DNA from: Myxococcaceae bacterium
GTDB taxonomy: Bacteria > Myxococcota > Myxococcia > Myxococcales > UBA5297
NCBI GenBank assembly: GCA_017500825.1
Contig: JAFVYB010000104.1
Span: forward strand, 1-33,938
DNA length: 33,938 nt
Reading direction: 5' to 3'
Position numbers and translations under genes: made by a program. Under the pieces are notes generated by a model that was not told where the DNA came from, did not search any database, and was given only the letters and a program-made list of their open reading frames with translations. The number at the start of each line of letters is the position of its first letter. Within the stretch, counting starts at the first letter, position 1. This document shows, piece after piece, positions 7,389-16,448 of this stretch.

Positions 7389-7897
7389 GGCGTCGCGTCC
7401 TGCTTCTTCCGGCCCTTGGGCTGGGCCACGCGCTCACGCACCGACGGTTCGGCAAGGAGCGCCTGCAACTCGGCCATGAACTCGCGCACGTCGCGGAACT
7501 CCCGATAGACCGAGGCGAAGCGGACATAGGCAACGTCGTCGATCTCGTGGAGCTCGCCCATCACCAGTTCGCCCAGAGTCGTGGAGGAAATCTCCTTGTC
7601 GCCCTGCGCGAAAATCCGCTGCTCGATCCGGGAGACGCACTCGTCGATCTGCTCGGCGCAAACCGGTCGCTTTTCGACGGCCTTCTGAATGCCAGCCAGG
7701 AGTTTGAGTCGGTCAAAGGCCTCGCGGCGCCCGTCTTTTTTCACGACCAGAGGCGCCATCTCCTCGACGCGCTCATAGGTCGTGAACCTGCGCCCACAGC
7801 TGAGACACTCGCGGCGGCGGCGGATGGCCAGGGAGGCGTTGGCCAGGCGCGAGTCGATCACCTTGTTTTCGGTCATCTTGCAAAACGGACAGCGCAT
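7385..7897 (-). CDS. nrdR: Transcriptional repressor NrdR
   Basis: A 170-aa regulator of ribonucleotide reductase genes. The N-terminal zinc ribbon has Cys3/Cys6 and Cys31/Cys34 around IDSR and RRRECLSCGRRFTTYE, which binds NrdR boxes. The following ATP-cone (about 47-138; APLVVKKDGRREAFDRLKL) senses ATP/dATP. Length is usual for the family plus a short basic tail. GAGGA lies about 9 bases before ATG 7897. It heads the ribD operon. The 106-base gap upstream shows no convincing promoter, and no nrd genes or NrdR boxes are seen in the window. Confidence 0.96.
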   Translation of the reverse strand: MRCPFCKMTENKVIDSRLANASLAIRRRRECLSCGRRFTTYERVEEMAPLVVKKDGRREAFDRLKLLAGIQKAVEKRPVCAEQIDECVSRIEQRIFAQGDKEISSTTLGELVMGELHEIDDVAYVRFASVYREFRDVREFMAELQALLAEPSVRERVAQPKGRKKQDATP

Positions 7898-8003
7898 GAG
7901 GGGGCATCCTCGATGGGAGAAAAACAGGTCGGCGTGGACGCGGCGCGCGGCAGGCGGATGAAGGGGCAGGCGGCGGCGCGGCGACGTTCGGGGACGCCGA
8001 AAT

Positions 8004-9128
8004 TCAGGGGGCGCTGAAATTCACGTGAACCGGCGTTCGACCCTCGTGAACACAGACGGTCCGCGTTTCTTTGGGCACGCCTGGCCGCGACAGGACGACC
8101 GTGTGTTCGCCAGCCAACAGTTCCCGCGTGACGATCTTCTTGCCCCGGGTGTTCTGCGCCTTGCCGTCGATGGTGAGCGTCGCCTTGGGAGAGGCGGGCA
8201 GCGTGATCTTGAGCAGGCCCTTCTTGTTGCCGCGCTTGCAGGGCTTTGCGGCGGCGTTCTCGCTCTCGCGGCGACCGGCCGAAGGCGTTTCCGCCTGCCT
8301 GAGGATCGCGTTCACATCGATTGAAACGGGCTCCTTGCCGCCGGGAACGCAGATGGTGCGGACAATGGCCGTCTCGGTGCCGCGCTGAATGCTGACGCGG
8401 TGCGCGCCTGCCGCGATGGGCCTCAAAAAAGGCGGCCGTCCCCAGCTGACGCCGTCGATGGCGATTTCGACATCCCTGGCCCCGGCTCCCGTCATGCGCA
8501 GATGGCCCTGCTGCTCCACGACAGCACAGGCGTCCGTCCCTCGCTCATCAGAGACACGCGCATCGAGTTCACCGGCGCGTGGCGCGTCGACAACAGGCGC
8601 GGCCAGATGGATGCCCGGCGAGGCGCCCTTCGAGCGCAGGCCGCTGAGGGGCATGCCGCGAAACAGCGCGTTGCACCCCTCGTGAGAGGTCGGCGCGATG
8701 GCGCCAACAAAGCGGCTGCCGTCCCGGTCGACGAGCGCCATGAAGTAAATCCAACGAGCAGCGACTCCCGGGCACTGGCTGGCGGCACAGACGAGCACCT
8801 CGCCGCTGAACACGCCGTCGTCGTCCAGATGGCCGCGCAGGACCTCTTCGCCGCGCTCGTAGCCACAGCGCACATTCGGCTCCATGAGGCGTCCCGTGTA
8901 GCGCCCGGTCGCGTCGCGCGAGAGTTCGAGCTTGGGCCAAAGGGTGTTCCAGAGGCCTTCGAGGGAGGGCGCCGGTTCCGACCGCGCGAGGGCGAGGTCA
9001 AGGGTGTTGGAGCGATCGACCTTGAGGCTGATGTCTTCACCCGCGATGTCCAGACAGGCGGCGAGCACCGATGAGCAGACCACCACCGAGAACAGTGCTT
9101 TGCTGAATGTGCGCGTCATCGAACTCAT
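8004..9128 (-). CDS. Lipoprotein with two C-terminal PEGA-like repeats
   Basis: A 374-aa protein. The signal peptide ends in lipobox LAAC with Cys25, so it should be lipid-anchored; the following Leu-Asp does not settle inner versus outer membrane. Residues about 55-175 form a beta-rich region with several cysteines (CGYERGEEVLRGHLDDDG), unassigned. Residues about 215-275 and 300-374 are two related PEGA-like repeats: each has a surface strand (EIAIDG..., LTIDGKAQ...), a turn with AG-H, and a final strand with CVxxGxxPV. The neighbouring kinase ends in the same variant. PEGA domains are extracytoplasmic beta modules often seen on bacterial Ser/Thr kinases. The start could also be ATG at 9119; ribosome binding sites are weak for both. 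Confidence 0.75.
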   Translation of the reverse strand: MSSMTRTFSKALFSVVVCSSVLAACLDIAGEDISLKVDRSNTLDLALARSEPAPSLEGLWNTLWPKLELSRDATGRYTGRLMEPNVRCGYERGEEVLRGHLDDDGVFSGEVLVCAASQCPGVAARWIYFMALVDRDGSRFVGAIAPTSHEGCNALFRGMPLSGLRSKGASPGIHLAAPVVDAPRAGELDARVSDERGTDACAVVEQQGHLRMTGAGARDVEIAIDGVSWGRPPFLRPIAAGAHRVSIQRGTETAIVRTICVPGGKEPVSIDVNAILRQAETPSAGRRESENAAAKPCKRGNKKGLLKITLPASPKATLTIDGKAQNTRGKKIVTRELLAGEHTVVLSRPGVPKETRTVCVHEGRTPVHVNFSAP

Positions 9129-9276
9129 CGCCGCTCAATGCGTTGGGTTGGGCGCGCCCAAGTCGACCGCGCCGTTCTGAAAGCGTCCCCAAGTTGTCTG
9201 GGTGACTGCTGCAACGCTTCCCTTCTCGAATTTCTCCGCCCGCCAAACATCGTCCGCCTCGCCCCTCAGACAGGCC

Positions 9277-11289
9277 TCATTTCTTGAGCTTCACCGTGAC
9301 CACCGTCGGCTCGTCACCCGCGCGGACGCAGACCGACTCGACCGCCTCCTCATAGCCCCCTCGGCGCACGCGGATGCGGTGCATTCCAGAATCGATCTCG
9401 CGCGTGATGGGCGTGTCACCCCAGGGCGTTCCATCGACGGAAACCGTCCCCCAGGTCGGCGTCGTGAGGATGCGCAGACTCGCCGGGCGTCCCGCCGGAC
9501 AGGTGTTTTTCGGCTTTTTGGGAGGCGCGGGCTTGGCGACGGCCTTGGGAGCGGTTTCCTGTTTGACCTCTTGCGCGGGGGCACGCGGGGGCGGCGCGCG
9601 CGGTGTGGGCGCTCTGGGGCGTTCTGCTTCTGCCGTTGCCGCCGCCTCAGCCTCGGCCTTGGCCTTGAGCTCCGCTTCCAGCTCGGCGCGGACTTTGGCC
9701 TCTGTCTCGGCGCGGATTTTGGCCTCCTCCTCGGCGCTGAGCGACTGCCCCGCGTCTGACTCGACACTGCCGGCGACCGCGTCTGAAGCGCCCGCCACCT
9801 TGCCACTGTCCGCCTTGTTCTGTCCGTTCGGTTCGCCCGAGGCCGCGGCTGGATTTTCCTCCCGCGCCTTGTCCTCCGCCTGAGCGACCGGCGCCGCCAC
9901 AAGGGGCTCGGGCGCGTCCGGAATCTTCGGTTCCTCCACCGGCGAGGGCGCGATCACCTCGACGAGCGCGGGGGGCAAAAACTCCGGCTTTTGATGGGCG
10001 GCGACATAGGCGCCAACGGCCAGCACGGCGATCGCGAACAGGGCGAAGAAAATCTTTCCCGCGCCTCCCCCCGACGCCGCCGTTGCGGCCTTGTCCTGAG
10101 CCACCTGTTCGTCGGCTGCTTCCTGGGCGGGCTGCAGGGATTGAGGCACGCGGCGAGAGACCGGCGTCTTGGGCGCGTTCACCGTTCCGCGCGCGGGCGT
10201 GTTGCCGCCTGACTGCGGCGCTGGACGGCGACCTGTCGTTCGACCCGTTCTTGGCGCGCGACCTTCGAGCTCCTGCGGCGCGGAGAGCGCCGTCGGCGTC
10301 TGTCCCTTGGCGCGACGCGTCTGCGGCGATTCGAGCGACCTTCGCGCCTGCGGCTGATTCAGCCTCAACCCCTTTTCCAGCGCCTCGTAGAGCTCCTGCG
10401 CCGTCTGGTAGCGGGCGGCCGGATCCTTGGCGAGCATCTTCTGGACGATCTTGCCGACGACGGTGGGAACGTCCTTGCGCTCGTCGCAGAGGTTGGGCGG
10501 CGGCTTCTGCACGTGGGCGGCGATGATCGCGTAGTCCGAGTCGCTGATGAACGGCAGGTGCCCGGTGAACATCTCGTAGACCATGCACCCGAGCGCGTAG
10601 AGGTCGGTGCGCGCGTCGATGTCCTTCCCCATCGCCTGCTCGGGCGCCATGTAGTGCGGCGTCCCCATGAGCATGCCGGCCCGCGTCAGGCCCTCGCTCT
10701 CCTTGGTGTCGCGGATGATGCCGAAGTCGAGGATGGTCGCGTGGCCCTGCGCCGAGAGGTGGATGTTGGCGCTCTTGATGTCGCGGTGGACGAAGCCCTT
10801 GGCGTGGATGAAGCCGAGGCCGTCGCACAGCTGCTTGAGAATCGCCATGAGCTCGGCGACCGGCATGCCGCCCTTGGTCTCGCGGATCTTTTTGCCGAGG
10901 GGCTTACCCTCCAGCACCTTCATCACGATGAAGGGGCGCGCGCCAAAGCGACCGACCGCGTAAATCGGCACGATGTTGGGGTGTTCGAGCTTGGCGGTGA
11001 GCTTGGCCTCGCGCTCGAAACGGGCGGCGAATTCGCCGTCACCACACAGCTCGCCGGCGAGGATCTTGATGGCGACCTGGCGTTCGAGAGCGATGTCGTG
11101 CGCCAGAAAGACCGCGCCCATGCCGCCCTGGCCGAGCTTGGACTCGATACGCCACTTGCCCTCGAAGACATCGCCCACGCGGACCTTGCTGAAACTTGGG
11201 TCCTCGACCTCGGCGACGATGGAGGCGCCACAGTGCTTGCAGAAGCGGCTCTTGCTGCCGACGGGTTTCTGACACTTGGGACAGTTCAC
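9277..11289 (-). CDS. Ser/Thr protein kinase: zinc ribbon, kinase, membrane segment, PEGA
   Basis: A 670-aa protein from a GTG start, chosen because it places the zinc ribbon at the N terminus and has AAGGTGAG upstream; an in-frame ATG at 11364 would add 25 unlikely residues. Domains: zinc ribbon (Cys3, Cys6, Cys17, Cys20); Hanks-type kinase (about 44-310) with GQGGMG loop, VAIKIL lysine, HRDIKSAN catalytic loop, DFG and MAPEQ, so it should be active; a Pro/Arg-rich linker; one transmembrane segment near 410-430; an Ala/Glu-rich helix (EEEAKIRAETEAKVRAELEAE); and a C-terminal PEGA domain (about 603-670) with VCVRAGDEP. The kinase is cytosolic and PEGA lies outside the inner membrane. The FHA protein and the PEGA lipoprotein are plausible partners (inference). 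It is transcribed alone from the promoter at 11458-11430. Confidence 0.92.
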   Translation of the reverse strand: MNCPKCQKPVGSKSRFCKHCGASIVAEVEDPSFSKVRVGDVFEGKWRIESKLGQGGMGAVFLAHDIALERQVAIKILAGELCGDGEFAARFEREAKLTAKLEHPNIVPIYAVGRFGARPFIVMKVLEGKPLGKKIRETKGGMPVAELMAILKQLCDGLGFIHAKGFVHRDIKSANIHLSAQGHATILDFGIIRDTKESEGLTRAGMLMGTPHYMAPEQAMGKDIDARTDLYALGCMVYEMFTGHLPFISDSDYAIIAAHVQKPPPNLCDERKDVPTVVGKIVQKMLAKDPAARYQTAQELYEALEKGLRLNQPQARRSLESPQTRRAKGQTPTALSAPQELEGRAPRTGRTTGRRPAPQSGGNTPARGTVNAPKTPVSRRVPQSLQPAQEAADEQVAQDKAATAASGGGAGKIFFALFAIAVLAVGAYVAAHQKPEFLPPALVEVIAPSPVEEPKIPDAPEPLVAAPVAQAEDKAREENPAAASGEPNGQNKADSGKVAGASDAVAGSVESDAGQSLSAEEEAKIRAETEAKVRAELEAELKAKAEAEAAATAEAERPRAPTPRAPPPRAPAQEVKQETAPKAVAKPAPPKKPKNTCPAGRPASLRILTTPTWGTVSVDGTPWGDTPITREIDSGMHRIRVRRGGYEEAVESVCVRAGDEPTVVTVKLKK

Positions 11290-11429
11290 CTGGGACTCAC
11301 CTTCGCGCGCGACAAGCTCAACAACGGCGACAAATCGCCTCGCGTCGCAGCGTTCGGAGGGCACCGCCAGGCCTCTCGACCCTGTCCGAGAGCGCGGAAC
11401 ACCTCGACGTTCCGATACAAAGGGCGCGC

Positions 11430-11458
11430 CTTCTAGTCAGCGGTCGATGCTTCTGCAA
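11430..11458 (-). promoter_or_regulatory. Promoter of the PEGA kinase gene
   Basis: Minus strand TTGCAG (11458-11453), 17-nt spacer, TAGAAG (11435-11430), in the 208-base gap between the U32 stop and the kinase start. The leader would be about 135 nt; I see no strong structure in it. Confidence 0.6.
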
Positions 11459-11497
11459 TCGCCTTCTTGGGGAGGGAAACGCGCCCTGTTTCGATGC

Positions 11498-14059
11498 TCA
11501 CAAACCGCGCTGAAAATTGGCGCCATGGCCACCGGCGATGGCCTGACGGGCGCGGATGTCACGCCAAAGCCGCAGCACTTCGGACGGCGGATAGGGCCGG
11601 CAGGCGAAGTCGGCGCGGATAGCCCCCAGCCCGAGCGCGAGAATTTGGCCAATCTGGCGCGTCAGGTTGAGCGGGGCGGCGTTGAGGGCCACCAGACGGC
11701 AGCGCTCGCTGAAGACATCGATGCGCGCGCCATGGCTGCCGACGAGCGAGAGCGAGCGGAAAGCGCAGCTCTGAGGACCGGGGCAGCGGCCAAGGAGCGC
11801 GGCGTGCGGGCAGACCTCTGAGAGGAAGAGCGGCGTGTCCTGGTAGACGATGGCCACGGCGCGGCGGGCGAGCGGGGCGGCCAAAAGGCGCCAGTTATCG
11901 AGGCTGTCTTCTGGCGAGAGCGTGACGCGACCGAGCCCGAGCTCGAAAAGCGCCTGGGCGCTCTCGTGATTGAGCGCGTAGAGGGGCCAGTCGGCGGTCA
12001 CGTCGAGGCCGGACGGTCGGTCGGTGGCGGGGACCATGCCGAGGTGCGTCAGCCCGGAAATGTTGGCGATCTCGAAGCGCGTGAACCCCTCGGCGCGCAG
12101 AGCTTCCAAGTTGCGGCGCAGCGTCCTGGCCTCGCCCTCGCGCGTGAGCACAGGCAGCGCCCAGCGGACCTTGGCGCGGTCGAGCCCAGAGCGGGCTTCC
12201 AAAGAGTGAAAGGCGTCCCCCAGCGCGGCGGCCGTCGGGATGTCGATGATGAGCTCGTCGACTCCCGGCCAGTCCTCCGGACCAAAGGCGTCGAGGTGCG
12301 CCAGGCGATCGACCTTCAGAATCCAGCGGTTCGACCTGTCCCCAGTACCCGCCTCGGCGCCACCAGCCTCGTCGACGCCCACGCGCGCGACCATCGCCGC
12401 CGCCCCCTCGCGCACCGCCTCAATCGCTTCATTCAGCCGCCGCGACCGATGTGACGCCAACGCCGCGGTCATGCGCTCGACCAGGGCACGGCGCGCCGCG
12501 TTCAACTTCGAGAGCGGGACGAAAAACTCGCCACCCGTGAGCGCAAAACCCGCCAGTTCGAACTCGCTCTCCCCCAGCTTGGCAAACGCGCGGCGCATGG
12601 CTTCGGCTGTCCTGTCGGCATCTTTGGCGCGCTCAAATGGGCCCTCGATCGCCTCGCGGGCATGGGCCAGCGGCGCCTGATCGCGTCGAACATCCGCGTA
12701 AACGTCGCCCTCGACCGTGAGCTCGCCCTCCGACAGCCGCGCCGAGACAAAGAGCGAGAGCCGCGGTCGCCAGGCACCAATGTTGGGCCGCTCAAAGGCA
12801 TAGGCGCGCCTGAGCGCGTTCGAGGCCGAGTGGCGGATCTCCATGCCCTTCGCGAGTCTGGGGGCATCCTTGGGCAGCGCCACCTCGACGAGCTCTCCCG
12901 CCGGCGCCACGACGATGGGCGCGCCGAGGCGATTTCCCCGCACCGGCCACATGGCGTCGACACCAAAGCCAAAGGGCTTGTCGCGATGGGCGATCTCGAT
13001 CTGCAGGCCGTCGTGTTTTTCGAACGAACGGCGCGGGACAAAGCGAATCGACTGCGTCGACGCGCGGTGCTGAATCGCCTGGATGTGTCCGAGCGGCGCG
13101 CCCCGGTGGCCCACAAACTCGGGGTCGACGCAGCGCTGCTGCCGACGCGAGCGCAGGTGAAATTCGGTCCAGGGACGGCTGAAGATCGTCTGAACCGCCG
13201 CCTCGCGCGCCTCGACATCCGCCCGTTCGCCGTCGATGAGCCGCCGGTAGTGATCGACAGTGGCCGCCACGTAGAGCGGGCTCTTCTTGCGCCCCTCGAT
13301 CTTGAGAGAGGCCACGCCCGCCGCGCCGAGCTGGCCGACGAGATCGCCGAGCGCGAGGTCTTTCATCGAAAAGCAATGGCCGCTGGCGCCCTGACGAATG
13401 GCCGGATCGCGCTCGCCAGAGACGACGCGCCACAGATCGCGACAGGGATAGGCGCAGGCGCCGCGGTTGCCGCTCTTGCCGTAGAGCTGCGACGAGAAGA
13501 GGCACAGGCCGCTGTAGGCGTAACAGAGGGCGCCGTGCAGGAAGACCTCGATCTCGATGCCGGGAACGCGGGCGGCGTCGGCGATTTCGTCGAGTGTCAG
13601 CTCTCGCGCCAGGACCACGCGCGCGAATCCAAGACGGGCCAGAGCCTCGACTCCGGCGCGCGAATGAACCGCCATCTGTGTGCTGGCGTGCAGGGCGAGG
13701 CCGGGGAAGTGACGCCGGGCGATGCGCGCCACCGCCAGATCCTGAAGGATGACCGCGTCCGCGCCGACCTCCGACACCAGCCCAATCGAACGCGCGACCT
13801 CTTCCAGCTCGCTCTCGCGAAGGAGCGTGTTGATCGCCACAAAGACCTTGCGGCGCGGCGTGAGCCCATGGGCCAGGGCGACAAGGGAGGCCAATTCGTC
13901 GGGGCCGAAGTTCTCCGCCTCCGCGCGCGCCGAAAATCGCCTCAGCCCGAGGTAGACGGCGTCTGCCCCAAAGCGCAGCGCCGCCAAGGCCGCGTCCATG
14001 CCCCCCGCCGGCGCCAGGAGTTCTGGCGTCCGCGCCGATGCGTTGACCTTCACCGTCAT
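11498..14059 (-). CDS. Peptidase-U32 family protein, RlhA-like
   Basis: An 853-aa protein. ATG 14059 overlaps the stop of the upstream kinase (ATGA) and gives the family's usual N terminus, PELLAPAGGMDAALAALRFGADAVYLG. The U32 signature is complete: EVFLHGALCYAYSGLCLFSS, followed by CAYPCR; these cysteines fit the iron-sulfur site of RNA-hydroxylating members. Proteins of this size with a second U32-like half and a DUF3656-type insert resemble RlhA (YdcP), which introduces 5-hydroxycytidine at C2501 of 23S rRNA, rather than the shorter tRNA-modifying TrhP. I infer an rRNA-modification role; genuine peptidase activity is poorly supported in this family. It is the last gene of a run that begins at 17871. 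Confidence 0.85.
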   Translation of the reverse strand: MTVKVNASARTPELLAPAGGMDAALAALRFGADAVYLGLRRFSARAEAENFGPDELASLVALAHGLTPRRKVFVAINTLLRESELEEVARSIGLVSEVGADAVILQDLAVARIARRHFPGLALHASTQMAVHSRAGVEALARLGFARVVLARELTLDEIADAARVPGIEIEVFLHGALCYAYSGLCLFSSQLYGKSGNRGACAYPCRDLWRVVSGERDPAIRQGASGHCFSMKDLALGDLVGQLGAAGVASLKIEGRKKSPLYVAATVDHYRRLIDGERADVEAREAAVQTIFSRPWTEFHLRSRRQQRCVDPEFVGHRGAPLGHIQAIQHRASTQSIRFVPRRSFEKHDGLQIEIAHRDKPFGFGVDAMWPVRGNRLGAPIVVAPAGELVEVALPKDAPRLAKGMEIRHSASNALRRAYAFERPNIGAWRPRLSLFVSARLSEGELTVEGDVYADVRRDQAPLAHAREAIEGPFERAKDADRTAEAMRRAFAKLGESEFELAGFALTGGEFFVPLSKLNAARRALVERMTAALASHRSRRLNEAIEAVREGAAAMVARVGVDEAGGAEAGTGDRSNRWILKVDRLAHLDAFGPEDWPGVDELIIDIPTAAALGDAFHSLEARSGLDRAKVRWALPVLTREGEARTLRRNLEALRAEGFTRFEIANISGLTHLGMVPATDRPSGLDVTADWPLYALNHESAQALFELGLGRVTLSPEDSLDNWRLLAAPLARRAVAIVYQDTPLFLSEVCPHAALLGRCPGPQSCAFRSLSLVGSHGARIDVFSERCRLVALNAAPLNLTRQIGQILALGLGAIRADFACRPYPPSEVLRLWRDIRARQAIAGGHGANFQRGL

Positions 14060-14991
14060 CGCCCCTCGATGGCGTCTTCGAGAAAACGGCCGAGCGCGCC
14101 CGGCACCGGTTCCATCGTCTCGTCGAGCAACGCCCGCAAAAGCTCCGCGGCCATCGTCCCCGCCGTCTGAAAACGCGCCTTGGTGTTGCGCGAAAAGGCG
14201 CGCGCGAAGAACGCCCGCTGCCACTCGGTCATCGGCACGTCCTCGCGATAGCGGCACTGCGCGATGCGTCCCAGGATCTCGTCCGAGCTGCCGCCCTCGA
14301 ACGGCCTGACGCCAAAGAAGAGCTCGTAGAGCACGGTGGCCATGGCGAAGAGGTCGGTCGCCGGGGTGATGGGCTGGCCGCTCGCCTGCTCGGGCGAGAG
14401 GTAGTTGAGCTTTCCGCCCGCCATGCCCTCGGGAAGTCCCACGCCGAATGTCTGGCTCATGGCCACGCCGAAGTCGCCCAGCTTGATGATGCCCGACGGC
14501 ACGTCGAGGAAGATGTTGCCGGGGTTGACATCGCCGTGGACGAGGCCGAGCGGCGTTCCCGAAGCGCCCCGCGCGTTGTGGACGAAGGCCAGGGTGCGCA
14601 GGACCTTGATGCCCAGTTCGAGCGCCAACGGGGCCGGAAAACTCGCGCCCTTGCGCCGCAGCGCGGCAATCGCCCCGGCCAGATCGCCGCCGCAGAGAAA
14701 CTCCATGGCCAGGAAGAAGCGCCCCTGAAAGCGACCGATCTCGTAGAGCGTCACCACGCCCGGGTGCTTCAGGAGGCCCATGATGTCGGCCTCGGTCGCG
14801 AACAGCTCCTCCACGTCGAGGCCCAGGTCGCCGAGCGGCTTGGCGATCTTGATGGCCACCGGCAGCAGTGTGGCGCTCTTCTCGTCGATGGCGCCCCCCA
14901 GGAAGACCTCGGCCATGCCGCCCTCTCCGAGCTTGCGGACGAGGGTGTAGGCGCCAAAGCGGTGGGAGGGGATTTTTTCCAGCGGCTTCAT
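14056..14991 (-). CDS. Cytosolic Ser/Thr protein kinase
   Basis: A 311-aa protein that is essentially one Hanks-type kinase domain with no membrane segment. I chose ATG 14991 (AGGA upstream, start MKPLEKIPSHRFGAYTLVRK), since upstream sequence in this frame belongs to recO read in another frame. Visible motifs: GEGGMAEVFLG loop, VAIK with Lys48, HGDVNPGN catalytic loop near residue 150, DFGVA, and SPEQ. The HRD arginine is replaced by glycine while the catalytic Asp and Asn remain, so it is probably active but may not need activation-loop phosphorylation, as in other RD-minus kinases (inference). It lies 35 bases after recO and is translationally coupled to the U32 gene. Confidence 0.9.
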   Translation of the reverse strand: MKPLEKIPSHRFGAYTLVRKLGEGGMAEVFLGGAIDEKSATLLPVAIKIAKPLGDLGLDVEELFATEADIMGLLKHPGVVTLYEIGRFQGRFFLAMEFLCGGDLAGAIAALRRKGASFPAPLALELGIKVLRTLAFVHNARGASGTPLGLVHGDVNPGNIFLDVPSGIIKLGDFGVAMSQTFGVGLPEGMAGGKLNYLSPEQASGQPITPATDLFAMATVLYELFFGVRPFEGGSSDEILGRIAQCRYREDVPMTEWQRAFFARAFSRNTKARFQTAGTMAAELLRALLDETMEPVPGALGRFLEDAIEGR

Positions 14992-15026
14992 GTGGCCGTC
15001 CTGCAAAACGCGTTGGTCGAATCGCT

Positions 15027-15755
15027 TCAGGCGTCGAGGCCGATCTGGCGCATGAAGTCGTAGCTCTTGAGCTGATGTCCCATGTGGTGAACGACGAATC
15101 CGGTGAGCGCGGCGCGGGCTTCGGCGCGGACCCAGGCAGGCGCCACAACCTCCTCCTCGGGCGCCCCCATCTGCAGCGCGGCGAGGACCCCCAGACTCTC
15201 CCCTGCGATACGCGTGCCACGCGATCGGGCGCAGCGCTCGCAAAGGCGGCCGCCATGCTCGGGATCGAATCGGACCTCGCCCCCCCCGGAGGCGCCGCAC
15301 ACCACGCAGCAATCGAGGCTGGGCCTGAGGCCGGAAAGACTCAGCGCCCCCAGTTCAAAGCGCATCAGCTCGACTGAATCGGCCCTGCCTCCCAAAAACG
15401 CGCGCAGCAGGGAGAAGAACTCGGCAGAGGCGGCGCTCTCACGGCAGATCTCGCGCGTCAGTTCGCAGGCGTAAGCGGCCCGGGCCATGGCCCCCAAGTC
15501 GCGCCGCAGTCCGTCAAAGCCATCGATCAGGGCGGCCTCGTCCAGCTGATGCAGCGCCCCGCGCGAAGAGCGCAGAGAGACTTGGATGAGAGAGAACGGC
15601 TCCAGCACCCCCGCGAATCGGCGCCGACTCTTGCGCGCGCCTCGGGCAAAGGCGGACAGCTTGCCCTTCTCCTCTGTCAGCAGGGTCAGGATGCGGTCCG
15701 ACTCTCCGAAATCGACGCGGGAGAGCAGGATCGCCGTGCAGCAAAATCGTTCCAT
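15027..15755 (-). CDS. recO: DNA repair protein RecO
   Basis: A 242-aa protein that anneals SSB-coated strands and, with RecR, loads RecA at gaps. The N-terminal OB fold starts with CTAILLSRVDFGESDRILTLLT and KGKLSAFARGARKSRRRF, the family's most conserved stretch. A helical domain follows, and residues about 150-180 carry a zinc finger of two Cys pairs (CVVC and CERC). Length is normal. GAGGAA precedes ATG 15755. It sits between the rodZ-like gene (101-base gap) and the second kinase (35-base gap) in one direction, an uncommon neighbourhood (more often era or pdxJ). Confidence 0.93.
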   Translation of the reverse strand: MERFCCTAILLSRVDFGESDRILTLLTEEKGKLSAFARGARKSRRRFAGVLEPFSLIQVSLRSSRGALHQLDEAALIDGFDGLRRDLGAMARAAYACELTREICRESAASAEFFSLLRAFLGGRADSVELMRFELGALSLSGLRPSLDCCVVCGASGGGEVRFDPEHGGRLCERCARSRGTRIAGESLGVLAALQMGAPEEEVVAPAWVRAEARAALTGFVVHHMGHQLKSYDFMRQIGLDA

Positions 15756-15856
15756 TCAGTTCCTCGAACCGAGCCGCGCAGGCGTCAGGGACAGGGGCGA
15801 CAGAGGGGCCATCCGCGGCGCGCGGGCGAGATCGTGAGGCGGGCGCATCGAGTCGC

Positions 15857-16393
15857 TCATGGTTTGGCGGCGTCCATCGCGGGCAGCGTCGCCGTCTCGT
15901 CCGTCTCTGGCGCGCCCACGCTGTCGACAGCGCCCGAATCCGTTCCGCCCAACGCCAGGCTCAAACAGACGGCCACGGCGATGACGACGGCGAGGATCGA
16001 AGCGATCAGCGAGAGGGTTCCAAAACGGCGCTCACTGCGGGGCAGCTGGATGGCGGTCACTGGCGGCTGCGACTCGCGGCTCTGCAGATATTCGTCGTAG
16101 CGGAGGATGGCCTCGTTGGCGTCGAGGCCGACCGCCTTGGCGTAGGCGCGGATGTAACCGACGACAAACACGCGCTCGGGCAGGTTGGAGCGATCGTCCT
16201 CCTCCAGCGCCTTCAGCTTGCTCGCCAGGATGCGCGTCTCGTCCGCGATCTGTTCGAGGGAGACCCCCCTGAGCTCGCGCGATCGGATCAGGTAGGCCCC
16301 AAAGGACTCCCCGTGTCCCTCTGCGGCCATCTTGGCTTCGCCGGTCACGCGCTTCGTCGCCGACGCGACGTTCTGGTTCTTCGCGGCACTCAT
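15857..16393 (-). CDS. rodZ: RodZ-like protein (HTH domain plus membrane segment)
   Basis: A 178-aa protein. Residues about 28-95 form the RodZ-type helix-turn-helix: GAYLIRSRELRGVSLEQIAD, then VFVVGYIRAYAKAVGLD. A basic stretch (RSERR) precedes a transmembrane segment near 128-150 and a short acidic periplasmic tail. RodZ links cytosolic MreB to the wall elongation machinery. This one lacks the usual periplasmic beta domain and is shorter than E. coli RodZ, as in several deltaproteobacteria. The upstream TPR lipoprotein is PilF/Tgl-like, and pilF-rodZ adjacency is also known from gammaproteobacteria, which supports both calls. Confidence 0.85.
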   Translation of the reverse strand: MSAAKNQNVASATKRVTGEAKMAAEGHGESFGAYLIRSRELRGVSLEQIADETRILASKLKALEEDDRSNLPERVFVVGYIRAYAKAVGLDANEAILRYDEYLQSRESQPPVTAIQLPRSERRFGTLSLIASILAVVIAVAVCLSLALGGTDSGAVDSVGAPETDETATLPAMDAAKP

Positions 16394-16448
16394 CGAAGGA
16401 GGCGTCCTTTCATCGAAGAAGCGCCCGTCCGGAGCGCTCCCGTCATGC

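Noticed and set aside
12662..14170. 502-codon plus-strand frame inside the U32 gene
   Set aside because: Antisense shadow of a protein with a full U32 signature; no ribosome binding site or domain.
14060..15256. N-terminal extension of the U32 protein by 399 residues
   Set aside because: The extension is the kinase and recO region read in another frame; the ATG at 14059 gives the normal family N terminus and a stop/start overlap.
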